Of a stretch of DNA of 64,000 bases, positions 23,294 to 36,500 are shown piece by piece. Each line of letters starts with the position of its first letter. Positions within the stretch are counted from its first letter, which is position 1. Source of the DNA: Tanypteryx hageni (Eukaryota; Arthropoda; Insecta; Odonata; Petaluridae); NCBI GenBank assembly GCA_028673005.1, contig CM054113.1, forward strand, positions 41,606,117 through 41,670,116. The letters run 5' to 3'. The position numbers and the translations under genes are program-made. The notes under the pieces were generated by a model, which saw nothing but the letters and a program-made list of their open reading frames with translations, was not told the DNA's origin and did not search any database.

Positions 23294-26200
23294 ATGAGCG
23301 ACTATTGAAATGTATTTTTGATAGAAGTATAAAATTATACTATTCCGCCGTAACCGTAATTGACAGTTTCCAAGTAATCGATTCGAATAAAAAGGAGCGA
23401 TTATAATTTTTCACCAAGTTTGCGCAAACTTCCACGCGGAGCCGCAATATGGCCTTCCCATGACTTAGGACGACTCCCTCCCACCAAAGAATAAAAAATT
23501 AACAAAATTTATAGTTTGCGCATTTTGCGGCATATCCGTTTTAGCACGTTTTCCATCCGGTATTTTGAATAATAACTCCCGCTATATTTTACGCTCGGAG
23601 AAAAATAGAAATATGGGAGAGAGGAGACGTAAACCAATTGCCTTCCACAGTTATTCAGAAAGGAACAATAAAAACTTTCATCTCGAAACAAGTCCGCGAA
23701 TGAAGAACGGATCTTATCGACGCTCCCTACTTGCGGCCCTCTCTCCCCCTATCCCGTCACCTATCCCTACCCCTCTACTTGGCCATTCCTCGCGAATTAC
23801 ACATCGACTGCCAAAGAAATTCAGACCGGCTTGGGCAACATTTCAAAAAAAAGGTAGATTATTTTCGGTAGAATTTGAACTGAGGGAGTGGGAAATTTTC
23901 GGAAAAAGAACAATTGGTCGAATCGAACGGGAGATATGAGAGAGAGCGGAAGCATAGGAGGTAGAAGGTAAGGACTTCGAGTATGAAGCGAAATAATAAA
24001 GCTATTCTGAGTCTGGAAACGTTGGAGAGTGAGTGCATCTCGGGACGCTTATTTGAAAATATTGGCGGAGGAAAATAACACTGGCCAAGACCGATGACTT
24101 TTACGTTCTTCGGTATGAAAATATACCAAACCGCAGGACTTAATGCGCATTGGAGATAACGTTGAAGCAAGAGAGGAAGAGAGGGCGTGAATAAATAAAA
24201 CGCGCTCAAGGAAAGGCGCGAGTTAACATAAAAGACTAAAAAATTGGCTAGCAATTACCTAATTTGTGCTTGGAATAAATTTTAGAAATCATTTTGCAGG
24301 AGGTCGGTCATCCCGTGGCTCACCAGCGTGAGGGCCAAACCACACCTTCCCGTCTATTACTGAGAAAAAAGTACAACATCGGAATTATACCTGTAGTGCA
24401 GTATATGGTGAGCCGCATTTCTGCTCGCAAATTCTTCGGCCGGCCTCATTGCAAGCGGGCCGGGTTAGACTATAAAACGGACGTAGAGATTCTGAGGTAT
24501 CATATCAATGAAAATCAAGTCTAAATTACGTTTTAGGCCAGGTTACAATTTCATTATTAAGTGTTTTATTGTCGTAATTTGAATGTATATGATATGAATG
24601 TATGTGTTAAATTCTATGGAACTCTTTTTAACCATAGCTTCGCGGGCAGCATTAAACGCTCTCGGGAGCCGTAATTTACGCACTACTTCTATAGGGTAAT
24701 GGTGCTTTAAAAGTAAACAAAACGCGGAAACATTAAGGAATATAATCGACTCGGGTAAATCTGTTGATTTCATTAATGATAATAACAAATCACCGAAAAT
24801 TGAGATACAGAAAAGAAAAAACTGTCATATGCAAGAAAATGATTTAGAAATTCTAGTTTGCCATCATTCAAGTCCTATATTGTCAACAGCATCGTGCATA
24901 GAATCTTTTAAGCACAGCGATCTTTAAGCAATTATTTATAAGACAGTTTCATCTTTACTACCGAAAAACTACCCAATTATTAAAACTCTTAATCTATATA
25001 CCAATATAGAATTACCTGGGTCAATGATATCCCATTTACATAGTTTTAATTATAAACGAAAGAATGTTGAGGAAAAACCTTCCACAATCGGAAACTGTCC
25101 ATCATTGAAACTTCAAAACAGCCCCAAAACATGAGAGAGCAAATATATGAATAAGTTAGAACAAACAAGCAAACTCTATTATTAGGGATTAAAAATAAGA
25201 AGGAAAATTTGACCAAACGGTTACTGCCGCCACCTGCCCGACATGGTTCACTTGGGAGGATAAAAGAATACTTTTTAAGGACATTCAAGGGTACAATACG
25301 GCAGGAATGGTGGCCAACTGGCACGTGGGAGCTATGAATGGAGGGAAGAGAAAGAGAGAGAGAGTATGGAATGGAGTTAGTTACTTTGTATGGATAGATG
25401 GAGGAACTGGGAGTTGGAAACGAGTACAGGCGAGGGCTACGAATCGCATTGTAAATCAGGCGCAATTAGACTCTGCGAACTTCCATTTGGCTGACTCGTC
25501 TCCGGGACATTATAAAGGACAGAAAGGGTAAAGCGAGTTGGAGAGCTCTAGGAAAATCAACGGAAATTATTATTAGACAAAATTGTTCACACATAACCAA
25601 ATCTTATTTTTTAAAAGAAGAAATATACACTCTTTAAAGGAAAATGTTCATGATACGACTTCAGTCTAATTATCTGTGCCGAAGAAAAATGCACTTTGTA
25701 GAATATATATTGTCTTAAGTGCAAAATTTTATTTGAAGGAAAACATTCTATTCAAATAAATAAACCAAACTCGGTTAAATTGATATTTTTTGGATAAATC
25801 AGTTGGTTTTTAACAATTTAACTTTAATAATAGCTTAACATACCATTGCCCCATTTACCGCATTTTGTCTATTTAAAAAGTATTAATTTATGATGATTTT
25901 ATTTATCTTCAATCGTCGCGAGTAGGCTAAAAGCCAAGGGGTGACAATATTTAAGAATATTATAAAAATAGTGTGGTACGTCATTAACATTACTGATTAC
26001 TTTTACAGAGTGTGAGTTTTCTGGATTAAAGATAGACCTTGTGAAAGGACCGTATAACTTTCCATCGCTTAAAAATCTTCATTAAAATGAATTCAACTAC
26101 AATTATAGTGTCAATAAAAATATAAACGCTTTTAGGGATATATATTTCTTCACACCGAGGTCTAAATAAACAAAAAAAGGATATTGCATACTTACACATA

Positions 26201-26339
26201 CACACCCAAGACAGAAGCGTTCTTTATGAAGTATGCAATCATGATAAATAACAAATTCTACAAAAGTTTCCAATAAGCCATTTTGTGATATGACTAAAAT
26301 TTTTTTTACGGAAATTTCACAATTATTCCAAGAATGGTG
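23294..26339. other. Non-coding, mixed composition
   Basis: Includes more GC-balanced stretches at 23565-23940 and 24290-24530 with open frames of 76 to 131 codons on either strand. None shows a domain, splice-flanked exon pattern or similarity I can name. The rest is AT-rich. Confidence 0.45.
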
Positions 26340-26512
26340 GCACACCTACTTTGGTGGTGTTACATCATTTCCTTATTGCCCTTTGTCCAAAAAGTCCTTG
26401 GTAACAAACTTCATGAAAATCCACCCAACAGTTTTGGAGATTAAACGGACAAACACGACCACACAATAAGGCGATCACCTTTTTTCTACTTTATGTAAGG
26501 AACGCCTGAAAA
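26340..26512 (+). mobile_element. Hairpin-ended interspersed repeat, copy 2
   Basis: Contains AACTTCATGAAAATCCACCC, AACAGTTTTGGAGATTAAAC, then CGGACAAACACGACC. The terminal hairpin pairs AGGCG (26469-26473) with CGCCT (26503-26507), with a further CCTT/AAGG pairing inside an internal loop, and is followed by GAAAATG so that the junction reads CTGA. Its terminal block is the reverse complement of the start of the copy at 18484. Non-coding. Confidence 0.58.
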
Positions 26513-27019
26513 TGTAAGACCAATACTGATTTAGAGAATACATATTTTCTGATAAAAATAATAGACGCTTTATTTTCCGACAGCACTGTCTGTGCTTTCG
26601 ATAGAAAAATAAAACACACTATCGAGACCTGATTGTAAAAAATTAAATCAAATTAGCTCTCCAAACAAAAGTGGAACAGCGAGAGCGTTTCACTTATGAC
26701 GCACAAAAAAGAGATCGCTTAAAAGAAAACGAAATCAAAAACACGGAACTATTCCATAAAAAAAGTCTGGAAACGTTACCAGATCCCTCCTACCCTCAGC
26801 CATTCGTGACGTCATTCCGCGGACCAAGCCTTACTCGTATGAAGGGGCTCACCGCGCCGTAAACAGAATCGCCCAGAGAGAAAGATAGAAAGAGCGTTCT
26901 CCGAGAGTCCTAATTCCCCTAATCTCAAAAAAACCATCCGCCCTTTTTTCCTTTCCCTCCTACGCTCTTCGAAAACATTTCTCCGATTCGAGACACGTGC
27001 TCCCATTAACCTACGGAGC
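26513..27019. other. Non-coding, nothing recognised
   Basis: Short open frames at 26671-26862 and 26812-27006 have no recognisable features. Confidence 0.5.
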
Positions 27020-27460
27020 CGCTCTTCAAGAATTTTGGATTCGAGGGAAAGGAGAAGAATGGGAACGTGAGGGGAAGGGGGAGGGGATGGAACAGGAGGG
27101 GAAAAAAGGTAAGCGTGGGATGAAGAGAGAGGAAGTGAGGGAAGGAGAGGAGGGGGAAAAGGCAGAGATCAAGGCAAGTGGAGAGTGAGAGAGAGTTTGG
27201 GAGGGGGAGAGTGGAACCTGATATAAGAGGGCTGGTGGGTTTGAGATGAGATTTTGAAGACACGAAGAGGATGGGAAGCGGGTAAAAGAGCCGATGAGGA
27301 TTGATGGAAGGAGTTTGTGCTAAGTGCGAGAATGGAGGATAAGAGAGATGGGGTTGGAGGATAAGAGATGGGGGAGATAGAAAGGAGGAGATAGACACAG
27401 AAGAGAAGAATTGGGAAGGAAATTTTGGAAGGAGAGAGAGAGAGGAATACAAGTAAATTA
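27020..27460. repeat. Long purine-rich tract
   Basis: About 440 bases of almost only A and G. The 148-codon minus-strand frame (serine, leucine and proline-rich) simply reflects this composition. Confidence 0.75.
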
Positions 27461-28319
27461 GTTTGGTAATTAAAGGTGAAGGAAGTTACGATGAGAAATG
27501 CTAGACAACAAACTAAAATTAAAACAGGACTAACGCAGGGATATCGACGAATTAAAATGAAAGCATTGATGAATTGATGTTGAAATTATAATAAGAAGGG
27601 ATATAATGGGTATCTGAAAAAGAGCAATAAAAATTTAAAGCATAGGATTATCTGAAAATGAAACAGGAAGCCACTTGTAATGAGGCTTTAGTCTTAAAAT
27701 CATTCATTGATTACCGATCAGTTTTGTCACAATCATTTTTTATGAACTTGTTTCCTACTATTTTATGGAGACAAGACAGAAAATACCTGGAATAAATGTT
27801 AAATAACGTTTAAGCTCATCCAGCATGGAGGAAATCGATGGAGTCATAAAACTAACGCAGAGACGGAAGACTGTTCAAATACATAGATTTAGTGAGCACG
27901 AATCACTAAATTCATAATGCATATACCTGAAATAACTACGGAATCAAGAATTGAACATACCAAATAAAGATTTAATCGAAATAAAATAATGGTAATTGAT
28001 CAAAAATCGAACCAAAAAGACAGTGAACGCATCTGAACGAAAAGACTTTCGCTCCGAAGACGGAATAAGAGGCAAAAAAAACAAAAGGCGGAAAATAAAA
28101 ATAAACATTTCTTTATCGAAACGAAAAAAAACACGCAAACTCGGGCTCGCAAAGTTTATGTCATGCAAAACAAAAAAGAGAAGAAAAAAGGAACAAGAGA
28201 AACCGAGAATTTCACAAACTTGGAAGGCAAAAGAAAGAAACGGGAAGGATATTTGTAGATGATTGATCGTTACAAAAAACGCGAAGAAACGGAATGAAAT
28301 GAAGCCACGAGAGTAACAG
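27461..28319. other. Non-coding, A-rich
   Basis: Opposed open frames at 27944-28336 (130 codons, phenylalanine-rich) and 27996-28262 (88 codons, lysine-rich) mirror each other and the A-rich composition. No gene recognised. Confidence 0.5.
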
Positions 28320-28690
28320 CGAGCAAGGAAGAACATAAGATTGGAAGAGCGGGAGATTGCGGGAGTTAAGAATCGAGAGAGAGATAGTGAGAGGAAAATA
28401 TTTTTTCGATATAACGAACCTAAACGGAGAAGGAAAGAGAATTCGAGAGGCGGAATAGAAGAAGGTCGCGGGAAGGAAAGGGAATTTGGAAGGATGAAGT
28501 GACATAAATCGAAAAAGGAAGCAGGGAGGATAAAGAGGAATAGGGAGAGAATAGGAGGTAGGTGGAGGCTAGTTATGCAAGAGGGACGAGTGAAAGCTAG
28601 GGAGGAGAAAAGCGTGGGCGTCTAAGAAGGAAAGGGAGAGGGGGAGGGAACGGCTTAACGGGGGAAGGGGAAGAGATTTGGATTTTAAAT
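28320..28690. repeat. Purine-rich tract
   Basis: Mostly A and G, with little internal periodicity. Confidence 0.65.
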
Positions 28691-29839
28691 GGGGGTGGAG
28701 GCGTATCACGGACGGATGCGCACGGCACCTTCATTTCTCTTCTCTTCCAAACTTATAGGAAGATTCCGCGAATGTAGGAAAGATGAGAGATCCGATTTGT
28801 GGGAAAATCTCCTCCCCTCCCTCACTTCCTCCTCCTCCCTCTACACCCATCCCCTTCAACTCTTCTCTCACGACCTCGCAAGGTTTCCCTGATCTTTTAT
28901 AGGTTTTAAGTCAGCATATCATATTCGGATGAGCAGTTTTTCAGAAGCAGGGGGGTACGGAGCTGAAATGGTTTTCTCCCCGTTGGTACGGATGCTGAAA
29001 TTGCTTTCGTTTTACGGGGTGGAGGGCGTGGCAATTTAAGGATTTTATTTTTTTGTATGGAATTACGTGCGCTTCCGTGGTTAGTTCGCTATAGATCTTC
29101 GTGTTATTTGTTGGTTTAAAAGAACTGCTCACGCGGATTGATGGTGAATCAGCTGACTGGAATATTTTGATTGAATTAAATCAATGTAGACTTTTAAGAG
29201 TAAAATATAATTTTTAGTCTGAAGCCTTCAAAACTGGATGAGAACATTTAGATTATTTCGGGCATTTCATACCATAAAGTAAACAAAACAAAAACATGGA
29301 AAACTTCATAAAATTCCATAATAAGACCTTATGTAACCTGTTTTAAACGTATCAACATCACCATCTAGTGGAAAATGGGAGAAAAAAATCTGCAAAGATT
29401 ATCACAAAGGATAACTAATCAAAGTGAATCAAAAATATTCCAAAATCCTTAAAGATGAAGTATAGGAAACATTCTCGCAACAGGAAAAAATGGGTAGGTT
29501 TGAGATGTTTCTTTATACAATAATTATAGTGGAAAATTTCCCCAAGTTAATTTGTGTATAAAACAAGCTCTCCACCAGGTTAAGGTTTCAAAGGAAAATT
29601 TTCTTACAGAAACAGTTTCAATATAATATATAAATATATTATAATCAATTCGATATATAGGGGGAGGGAAAGAGATTCAATGCACCAGATTCCCACATAG
29701 ATCTCATTAAAACGCTTGCATACTCCGTTGCGAAACCTGATCGTCCTGAGAAAAATCGAGCCTCGATATTGCAAATATAGAGGTCGTGTATTCCGATGTA
29801 AGTGGACACTTCATTAGATTTTAGGTGATGTTATCACCC
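28691..29839. other. Non-coding, nothing firm
   Basis: A short pyrimidine-rich run lies at 28800-28870. The remainder is AT-rich without recognisable features. Confidence 0.5.
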
Positions 29840-30110
29840 AATGCGCAAATACGTTTCCTGCGCGTGGCATATTGACAAAAATGTCGCCAAAACTTGCATC
29901 TTTGTACGATCCTTCCCCAACAGGCAAGGAGTGTTATTCTTTCTCCCTCCACCGTCAGCATATACTCCTGACGCGACAAAGGTTCGCTCCACTTCAAGCG
30001 TGGCTTTCAATGGAGAGACTGGCAGATCGTCGCCTCGCTCAGGCATTGAGAACGCCGAAGCGAAAGGTTGCACTTTACTGAATAAAGGGAACCTTTGTGA
30101 GTGAAGTGAG
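29840..30110. other. GC-balanced segment open in several frames
   Basis: Unlike its AT-rich surroundings, this segment has near-even base composition and is open in two plus-strand frames (29841-30104, 87 codons; 29872-30081, 69 codons) and one minus-strand frame. None matches a family I recognise. It could be an unidentified exon, a promoter-proximal segment or chance. Confidence 0.3.
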
Positions 30111-30239
30111 AGCGAGAGAGAACGAACAGAATCCTTAACATTACGAAGACAGGAGCATTTTTTCCTCGACCTCGGTAAAAAAAGACTCCAGGGTTGCAGA
30201 GAATGTTGACAGGTGCGGTAATATGTTATATATACATAC

Positions 30240-30440
30240 ATAGACATACACACCTGTGTGTGTGTGTGTGTGTAGAAAATGGGAAAGGGAGAAATAGAGA
30301 AGAGATGAGTGAGATAAGACGAGAGAGAAGAAAGATGACCGAGTTGGAGGGGGGGAGAGGGAGAGAGAGAGAGAGGGAGAGAGGGAGAGAGAGAGAGAGG
30401 GAGAGAGAGAGAGAGCGAGAGAGACAAAGACAGAGAAGTG
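30240..30440. repeat. (TG)n and GA-rich simple repeats
   Basis: A TG run at about 30255-30273 is followed by a GA-rich stretch from about 30290, densest at 30350-30425 with GAGAGGGAGAGA variants. Confidence 0.85.
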
Positions 30441-30529
30441 AAGGGGATCAAGCGAGCATTGTAAATCGAGTTTCGCGGCTTTGCCGTGGGAGGGCTCCCG
30501 CAGCAGTCGGGAAATAGAGATGAATTTCC

Positions 30530-30830
30530 CAGTAAAAATAACAAGAGGACCAGAACAGTTAAGAGATGAAGGAAGAATATGTGAGAGAATGGAAAGCGAA
30601 AGATGGAAGGAGTCAAGGTTGGAGATGATGAATCGAAAGGAAGGGAGAGAGAGATAGAGAAAATGAGAAAGTGTGGGGAATAGGTGAGCGAAACAAGCTC
30701 CGTATCAATTCCTCCTTCCTCATGGGAACGAATACAGAAGCTGGGACGGCAAAGGTGAGGGGAAAATTGGCAGACGGAAGATTAAAAAAAGGGCAAGAAG
30801 AGAGATTTGAGAACACAGAGAGATGTAAAA
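30530..30830. repeat. Purine-rich tract
   Basis: Mostly A and G on the plus strand, without a fixed unit. Confidence 0.55.
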
Positions 30831-33029
30831 GCGTCTAAATCCGGGAATTTAAAGCTCGTTGTTTCCGTTATGTAGCAACCGGCTCGCGGATTAGAAGAGA
30901 CATTTTTTATGAATTTAATTACACTCGTAATTTATCGCGAAACTCAGACAGAGGCATAATATCGTAAAAGGGAATATCTAAAGCTACTTTCCTTCCATAT
31001 CACCGACAGGATTGATTAAAAATAATGACGTAAAAATTTTTTGGTAAACATCGGAGGAATGAAAAAATAAATTTATAGATGCTTTATAAACTTTAATCGG
31101 CATAAATATTCCAAGAAAATAATAAGTATTGAAGAGATTGATATGCTTATGACTTTTTGACAAAAATATCATTCACGAAAGGGTATACTAAAACACACCT
31201 TCTATGAACTATAAAGTTAGCTGATTATTCTCCATGCAGCCTTAATGGCTATAAGTACTCAACTCTAGGAGTAAATTGAAGTAAATTAAAATTAGATGAA
31301 AATTTGCTTTAGTCTATAAAAATCTCAAATGGTTGGGAAAATCAGCATTTCGTCTACAAAGCAGCCATAAAAGCTGTTTTTTGTATCGAATACGCGCATC
31401 TTGTTTCACAGCCTTATATTGGTTATTGCATTGTTTTCCAAGTTTATTTGAGCCTTAATATTGTCACGATAATTTTCTTTCTAGAACTATTAAAACCAAC
31501 AATATCTGACAAAAAAAATGGTGCAATGTGGAATCACAGACAAACTATCAACTTAAAAATAGAATGTTAACGCTGAACTTCATCTTTGATTACCAAAAAT
31601 CGGTTCTTAGGTAGGAGAAAACTACTACATACGAGTATGCAATTTATTCGTACCGAAAAATATATTCCAAAGCTTGCTACGATAATTTACGGCAGGATAT
31701 AATTTTTGATAAAATCAACAAAGAACGAAACCAAACGATGAAAATTACTTGAAAAGCCAAAGCGACAATAACTTAGGATTGTAGCAAAGAGAAACGTATT
31801 TTATGTGAAATAGGAGCAGAAAAACTGATGTAAGCCTGGGAATGGCATAGCCCGACCAGGAAATGAAACTTTTCGGATTCGCTCAGGTGAAGAGATTAGG
31901 GAAGCGGAGAAGGGAGTTGAGGAAGGAAGAGGAGGAAGGAAGAAGGGAGGGTCGGGAATTTTGCCGATGATATCGACTACCTATCAACCACCACGTCTCA
32001 TGTTTTAGGTCTTGTTATACACGTGATATCACGACGACGAAATGCTGACACAGATATTACAGTTACGTGAAACGCCGAGCATGGGGTTCAAACTTGTTGA
32101 ATACGAATTGATTTTTAAATGAAAAACAAGCCTTAATTGATAAAAGCTGCAGCATCTCCGACAAATTCTTTCATAATATTCTAACACATGAAAACATGAA
32201 CGTTTTTATTCACAATTTTGAAGCACGGCTTCAAATGCTATATAAATCATATAACTCATCGACATCTATATTTTCTTCTCAACTGTCCCTGGCGTAATTT
32301 TGTGGAATAATTTCATTTTAAGAAATAATCTATATTTCGTTAACGTGTAAGTATCATCTGTAGCAAAAGAGACATTATTAATTTGCTTGCAACAAAATGA
32401 GTATCGCGAAAACGTAGAAAAGTTCCCATTTTATTATAAAAGCTTTTTGAATCAAGAATTAGAAAATTCACACATCTTGGAATGCTTTATTCATACCTGC
32501 CCGTCATTTTTGACCGGCAATTGCTCTAATATAAAAAATGATTGAATAGCAAGGGAAGATTTATGTTACAACTTGCAGCACAAAAATGCATGTAAAACGC
32601 TACAACAAACGAAAACTCCGATTATTTGAAAAAGACAATTTACTGCATTAGTTGATTTAATTTCGACGACTTCTGACCTTCCGTAGAAAATAGAGGTTTT
32701 ACGCATATTTTATTATTAGACACCTGACTACCCATTGAAGAGCAATCCGATGCTCACATTCCAGACTTGACCTACAGATCGAAAAAACAATACGTATATA
32801 TTACAAATATTTTATTTCCATTGCCAGTAGAAAATTTTCCAAACCAAGATCACATAAACCATTAGAATACGGTTTTAACAAGCTTCGCGAGAAGGACATA
32901 CATACTTCCTAGGCGTATTAATAAAACGAACTTCTTACCGCACTCCATTAACGAAACACTCCGCGATCCTAAAGGTCTCTCAGATATTCCCGTTCCCTTA
33001 CGCTCTTGCACCCAACAAAAGTTACGCGA
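30831..33029. other. AT-rich non-coding, nothing recognised
   Basis: Open frames are all short. A small purine run occurs at about 31870-31960. Confidence 0.55.
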
Positions 33030-33660
33030 AACGGTAAGCAGGCATAGATGAGCAGAAGAGAGAGGCGAAGTAGGCGAAAGGATTCCGGAGAGCGTGAGGA
33101 AGGAGAGGAGACGAGGTTGAAGAGGGAGAATGAAACCGGGGAGTGAGAGAGAGAAAGGTTAGAGGGTTATTCATTCGGCCGTTTCCAGTAGCAACGCAGA
33201 TTGCTACGTGAATAGAACACGCGGTAGAGGGTACCCCAGACTCCAATCCTCTCTCTCCCTCTCTCTTCTCACAAAAGATGGTCGGAAGAGGACGGAGAAG
33301 AGTAGAAGAGACTGGAGAACGCGAGTGTAGGAGGCGGTGGCGTAGGCGCAGGTTTGTGATGGATGAGGGACGCAAAAAAGAGATCATTCCCCTTAAGATC
33401 TAAGACTCCCTTTTCATTCTTTAACCCTCCCACACTTCTCCCTTACCCTCTCCTCCACTCCCCATCACACACACCCGCACGCCAGCTACGCGGCACCCTA
33501 ACAAACCACCCTTTTCCTCCTCTTCCCCACACCTATTCCCTCTCGCGTTCTTATATTCCATCACTCTCTCACCCTCGTCTAGCGACAATCCTCAATCTTT
33601 CCTAAGGGTTCCAAACTCAGAAAGACCCTTATAGCTCTCTCCTTTCCTTGCGACTTAACC
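33030..33660. repeat. Alternating purine and pyrimidine tracts
   Basis: Purine-rich at about 33040-33170, pyrimidine-rich at 33240-33272, purine-rich at 33275-33340, then pyrimidine-rich at 33390-33660. Open frames of 121 and 80 codons on opposite strands are low complexity. Confidence 0.65.
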
Positions 33661-34839
33661 TCTTACTTCCATTTTTTTCTCCGCTCGAATCTGCTCTCCT
33701 TGATATCAATGCCTCTCGCAAACAACATTCCCCTCCGAATATCCGAATTTATTATTTCAACTTTTCTTCCTCTGTATCCGAGTCTGTACTTTTTGTAAGG
33801 GTTACTATTTCATCGATACAAACCGTATTATAAATCCTAATGCTCCATTCCTTTCGCCATATTTGCTCTCGGTGATAATCTTTTCGCGTGCACGAAAAGC
33901 TAGCGTCGCCTCCCGTTTTTCATGCGTTTATTTGAAGTATTTCTGCTGAAAATTTTACGGTCGCTTATATTCGATAAAAATGACGCATATTATCATAAGT
34001 GATTCCTTCTACACTGAATCACGTGCCATTCAATCTCGCTAAGCCTCTCATACAGGTACATATGAGCCTCCTTGACTTTAAAGTAAAATACATGAATTAG
34101 ATAAAGTTGGAAAGTTTAATGAAGCTTATAGTACCCTCTCAAAGGGTTCCATCAAGAAAACAAACGTTTCAAATTAATTAACACAATAAGTTTTAATTCT
34201 TGTACTGTTAAAATGAAAGACAACACTATCCAATAAAATTCTCCTTTTCGTTTTTTAACAGCTTACGCATAGGAGAATTAATATCCCTAAGTGGGGGAAC
34301 ATTTCACAACTTATCTAACTAAGGATTCTTTATACAAGCTGTGCATTTTTTTAATTCTCTATTCACGATTTTTCTTCACTAATCTTTACTCATAAAAATC
34401 CTGTTTTATTCGTCAGCCTTTATCAATCCTTCCAATCCATAGCAGTTATTGCTGTTATTAAATATAAAAAAATATTTTAGAGATGCTAACTTTAATGCCA
34501 CAAATCCAAAACTGAAGGACACTTTTAACTATGGGACCAATAAATTGTAACTAACTAATTTTAATCGAATAAAATTTTAACTTTAATTACAAGAGGCGTC
34601 AAAGGTATTAAGAACGTCCTATTATACGATGATATTCTTAAGTTTATATTTTACTTTGCGCTACAATTAAAATTTTCGATTTATGGCACTATCATATTCT
34701 TTTACTTTTGGTTGCACAATCTTTGATTCGACACGCATCAAAATATCGTTTGCACAAAAATCAGAAAAATTAACATTAACGTAATTTCTGTTCCACATCA
34801 ACGGTACTTTATTTGTGAAACACGGATACACTCGAGTTT
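33661..34839. other. AT-rich non-coding, nothing recognised
   Basis: No repeat, RNA gene or coding region stands out. Confidence 0.55.
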
Positions 34840-35080
34840 CACACTTCCTCTACCTAAACCTAATTCCTCTTTCTCCCTCTCTCCCTTTCTATCTCTCTCC
34901 CTCTCTCCTTCTCCACCGAATCCGATATCTTTAATTCCATTTTCAATTTCCTTTTCTTTTTCGCACACGAAAACTCCCTTCTTATTTTCCCGATTGTTTA
35001 CTCTCTCCAACCGAAAGACGTATTTTCCTTTCCAACTCTCCCCGCGTAATCCCGCCATCACCCTCTCTCACCTTCTAAAC
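34840..35080. repeat. Pyrimidine-rich tract
   Basis: Mostly C and T, densest at 34855-34920 (CTCTCCCTTTC-type variants). Confidence 0.6.
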
Positions 35081-35151
35081 TATCCAAAAAGCATGTGAAA
35101 GAACTTTATTGCTTCGGCAATTTCCGTTTATCTTTCCGCGAAAGGATGAGG

Positions 35152-35212
35152 AAAGAATTTATCTAAATAGCAAGAATTTATCTAAATAGAAAGAATTTAT
35201 CTAAATATAAAG
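35152..35212. repeat. Short tandem repeat, three units of 18-19 bp
   Basis: The unit AGAATTTATCTAAATA occurs three times in direct succession, with only the joining bases varying. Confidence 0.9.
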
Positions 35213-35531
35213 AAATTTAAACTGAAAGTAAAATAGCGTCGATTAGTGGAAATGATTTTTGGTGATTCGTCTATGAAAACTAAAAAAAATATTCCCATGA
35301 AAGATGTTACATTTCCATTTTTATTCCATTTTTATAAATTGCAGTATGAAACACTACAGCGCGCTACGCTGACTTTGCTAATGAGTTAGAGAACAAGAAA
35401 CTGAAAAAGATAATGAAACCCAAATTAGCTACAATTTGTCAACGAAAAATAGCTACTTATATCCTTCTATTATTTTAATAAAGAACTTTCAGGTAATTTT
35501 TATGGAAATTGTAGAAAAATGGTTTCTCGAT

Positions 35532-35907
35532 ATTACCTAAGCAATAAGTTGAGATCATTAATCTTTACATGACTATTCATTAGCTAAGAATTCAAAACAC
35601 TCATACATAGAGCTGAAATTAACATATAATTGGTTCACATTATTACAGTATCAATTTCGTATCTTCAAATAAAAAAGATATTAATTCCATTGATATAGAA
35701 CTTCTTACTACGAATTAATTATCTAAGCAATAAGTTGAGATCATTAATCTTTACATGAATATTCATTAGCTAATAATTCAAAACACTCATACATAGAGCT
35801 GAAATAAACAAATAATTGGTTCACATTATTACAGTATCAATTTCGTCTCTTCAAATAAAAAAGATATTAATTCCATTGATATCGAACTTCGTACTACGAA
35901 TTAATAA
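35532..35907. repeat. Recent 186-bp tandem duplication
   Basis: The block starting CTAAGCAATAAGTTGAGATC at 35537 is repeated starting at 35723, a period of exactly 186. I count about seven single-base differences and no gaps, so the copies are about 96 percent identical. The content is AT-rich and non-coding. Such high identity in a region of decayed repeats points to a young duplication. Confidence 0.93.
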
Positions 35908-35929
35908 GGCCCTTCCTTTCCATTTTAAA

Positions 35930-36500
35930 ATCGCCGCTTCACCTCCCGTATCCTTCTCCTTTCCTCCTATATATCTCAGCCATTCGTCTCGTTCCGAGGT
36001 TAACTTACCAATGCATTCGCTACCTTTCCTTTGCGGGTCTTCCGCAGCTCTCCATTTCCTCTCGACTCAATCTCTGTATTCCATCCTCCCCCTTCTCCCT
36101 TTTACTCTCCAGGCCTCACTACCTATTGGCTTATACCTACTCTTTCCACCGAGACATTCACTCTCTATCTCACTCGCACCAATTTACTTTCTCGCCTCCT
36201 CCCCTTCCCTCTCCATCCCCTCCCACCAATCCTCTTCTTCACTCACACTCTCTCACCCTCCTAAAGTTGCCGGCTCCGAGAGGTTCCTTCACTCCCTTTT
36301 TTTCCTAACCCTCCGACGATCCGACCCACACCATCCAACAGCCACCCATTTCCTACTCCACCTCCCTTTCTCTGTCTCTACTCTCTCCACTCCTTTATTT
36401 TCTGCATCCCGCTCTCGTTCACCAAACCACACTCGCTCTCCTCCTTCCACTCTCCTTCCCCCACCCACACTTTGCCCTCTACCGCCCACGCTAAAACACC
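35930..36500. repeat. Long pyrimidine-rich tract
   Basis: About 570 bases mostly C and T. The 236-codon plus-strand frame starting at 35816 runs through it and through the duplication, and is serine/leucine/proline-rich; I do not regard it as a gene. Confidence 0.75.

Noticed and set aside
24294..24524. 76-codon frame in GC-balanced sequence as a gene
   Set aside because: No domain, no supporting context and a length that is not unusual for such composition.
29834..30616. 260-codon minus-strand open frame
   Set aside because: Its middle is a long serine-leucine repeat from the GA-rich tract, with no domain on either side; not credible as a gene.
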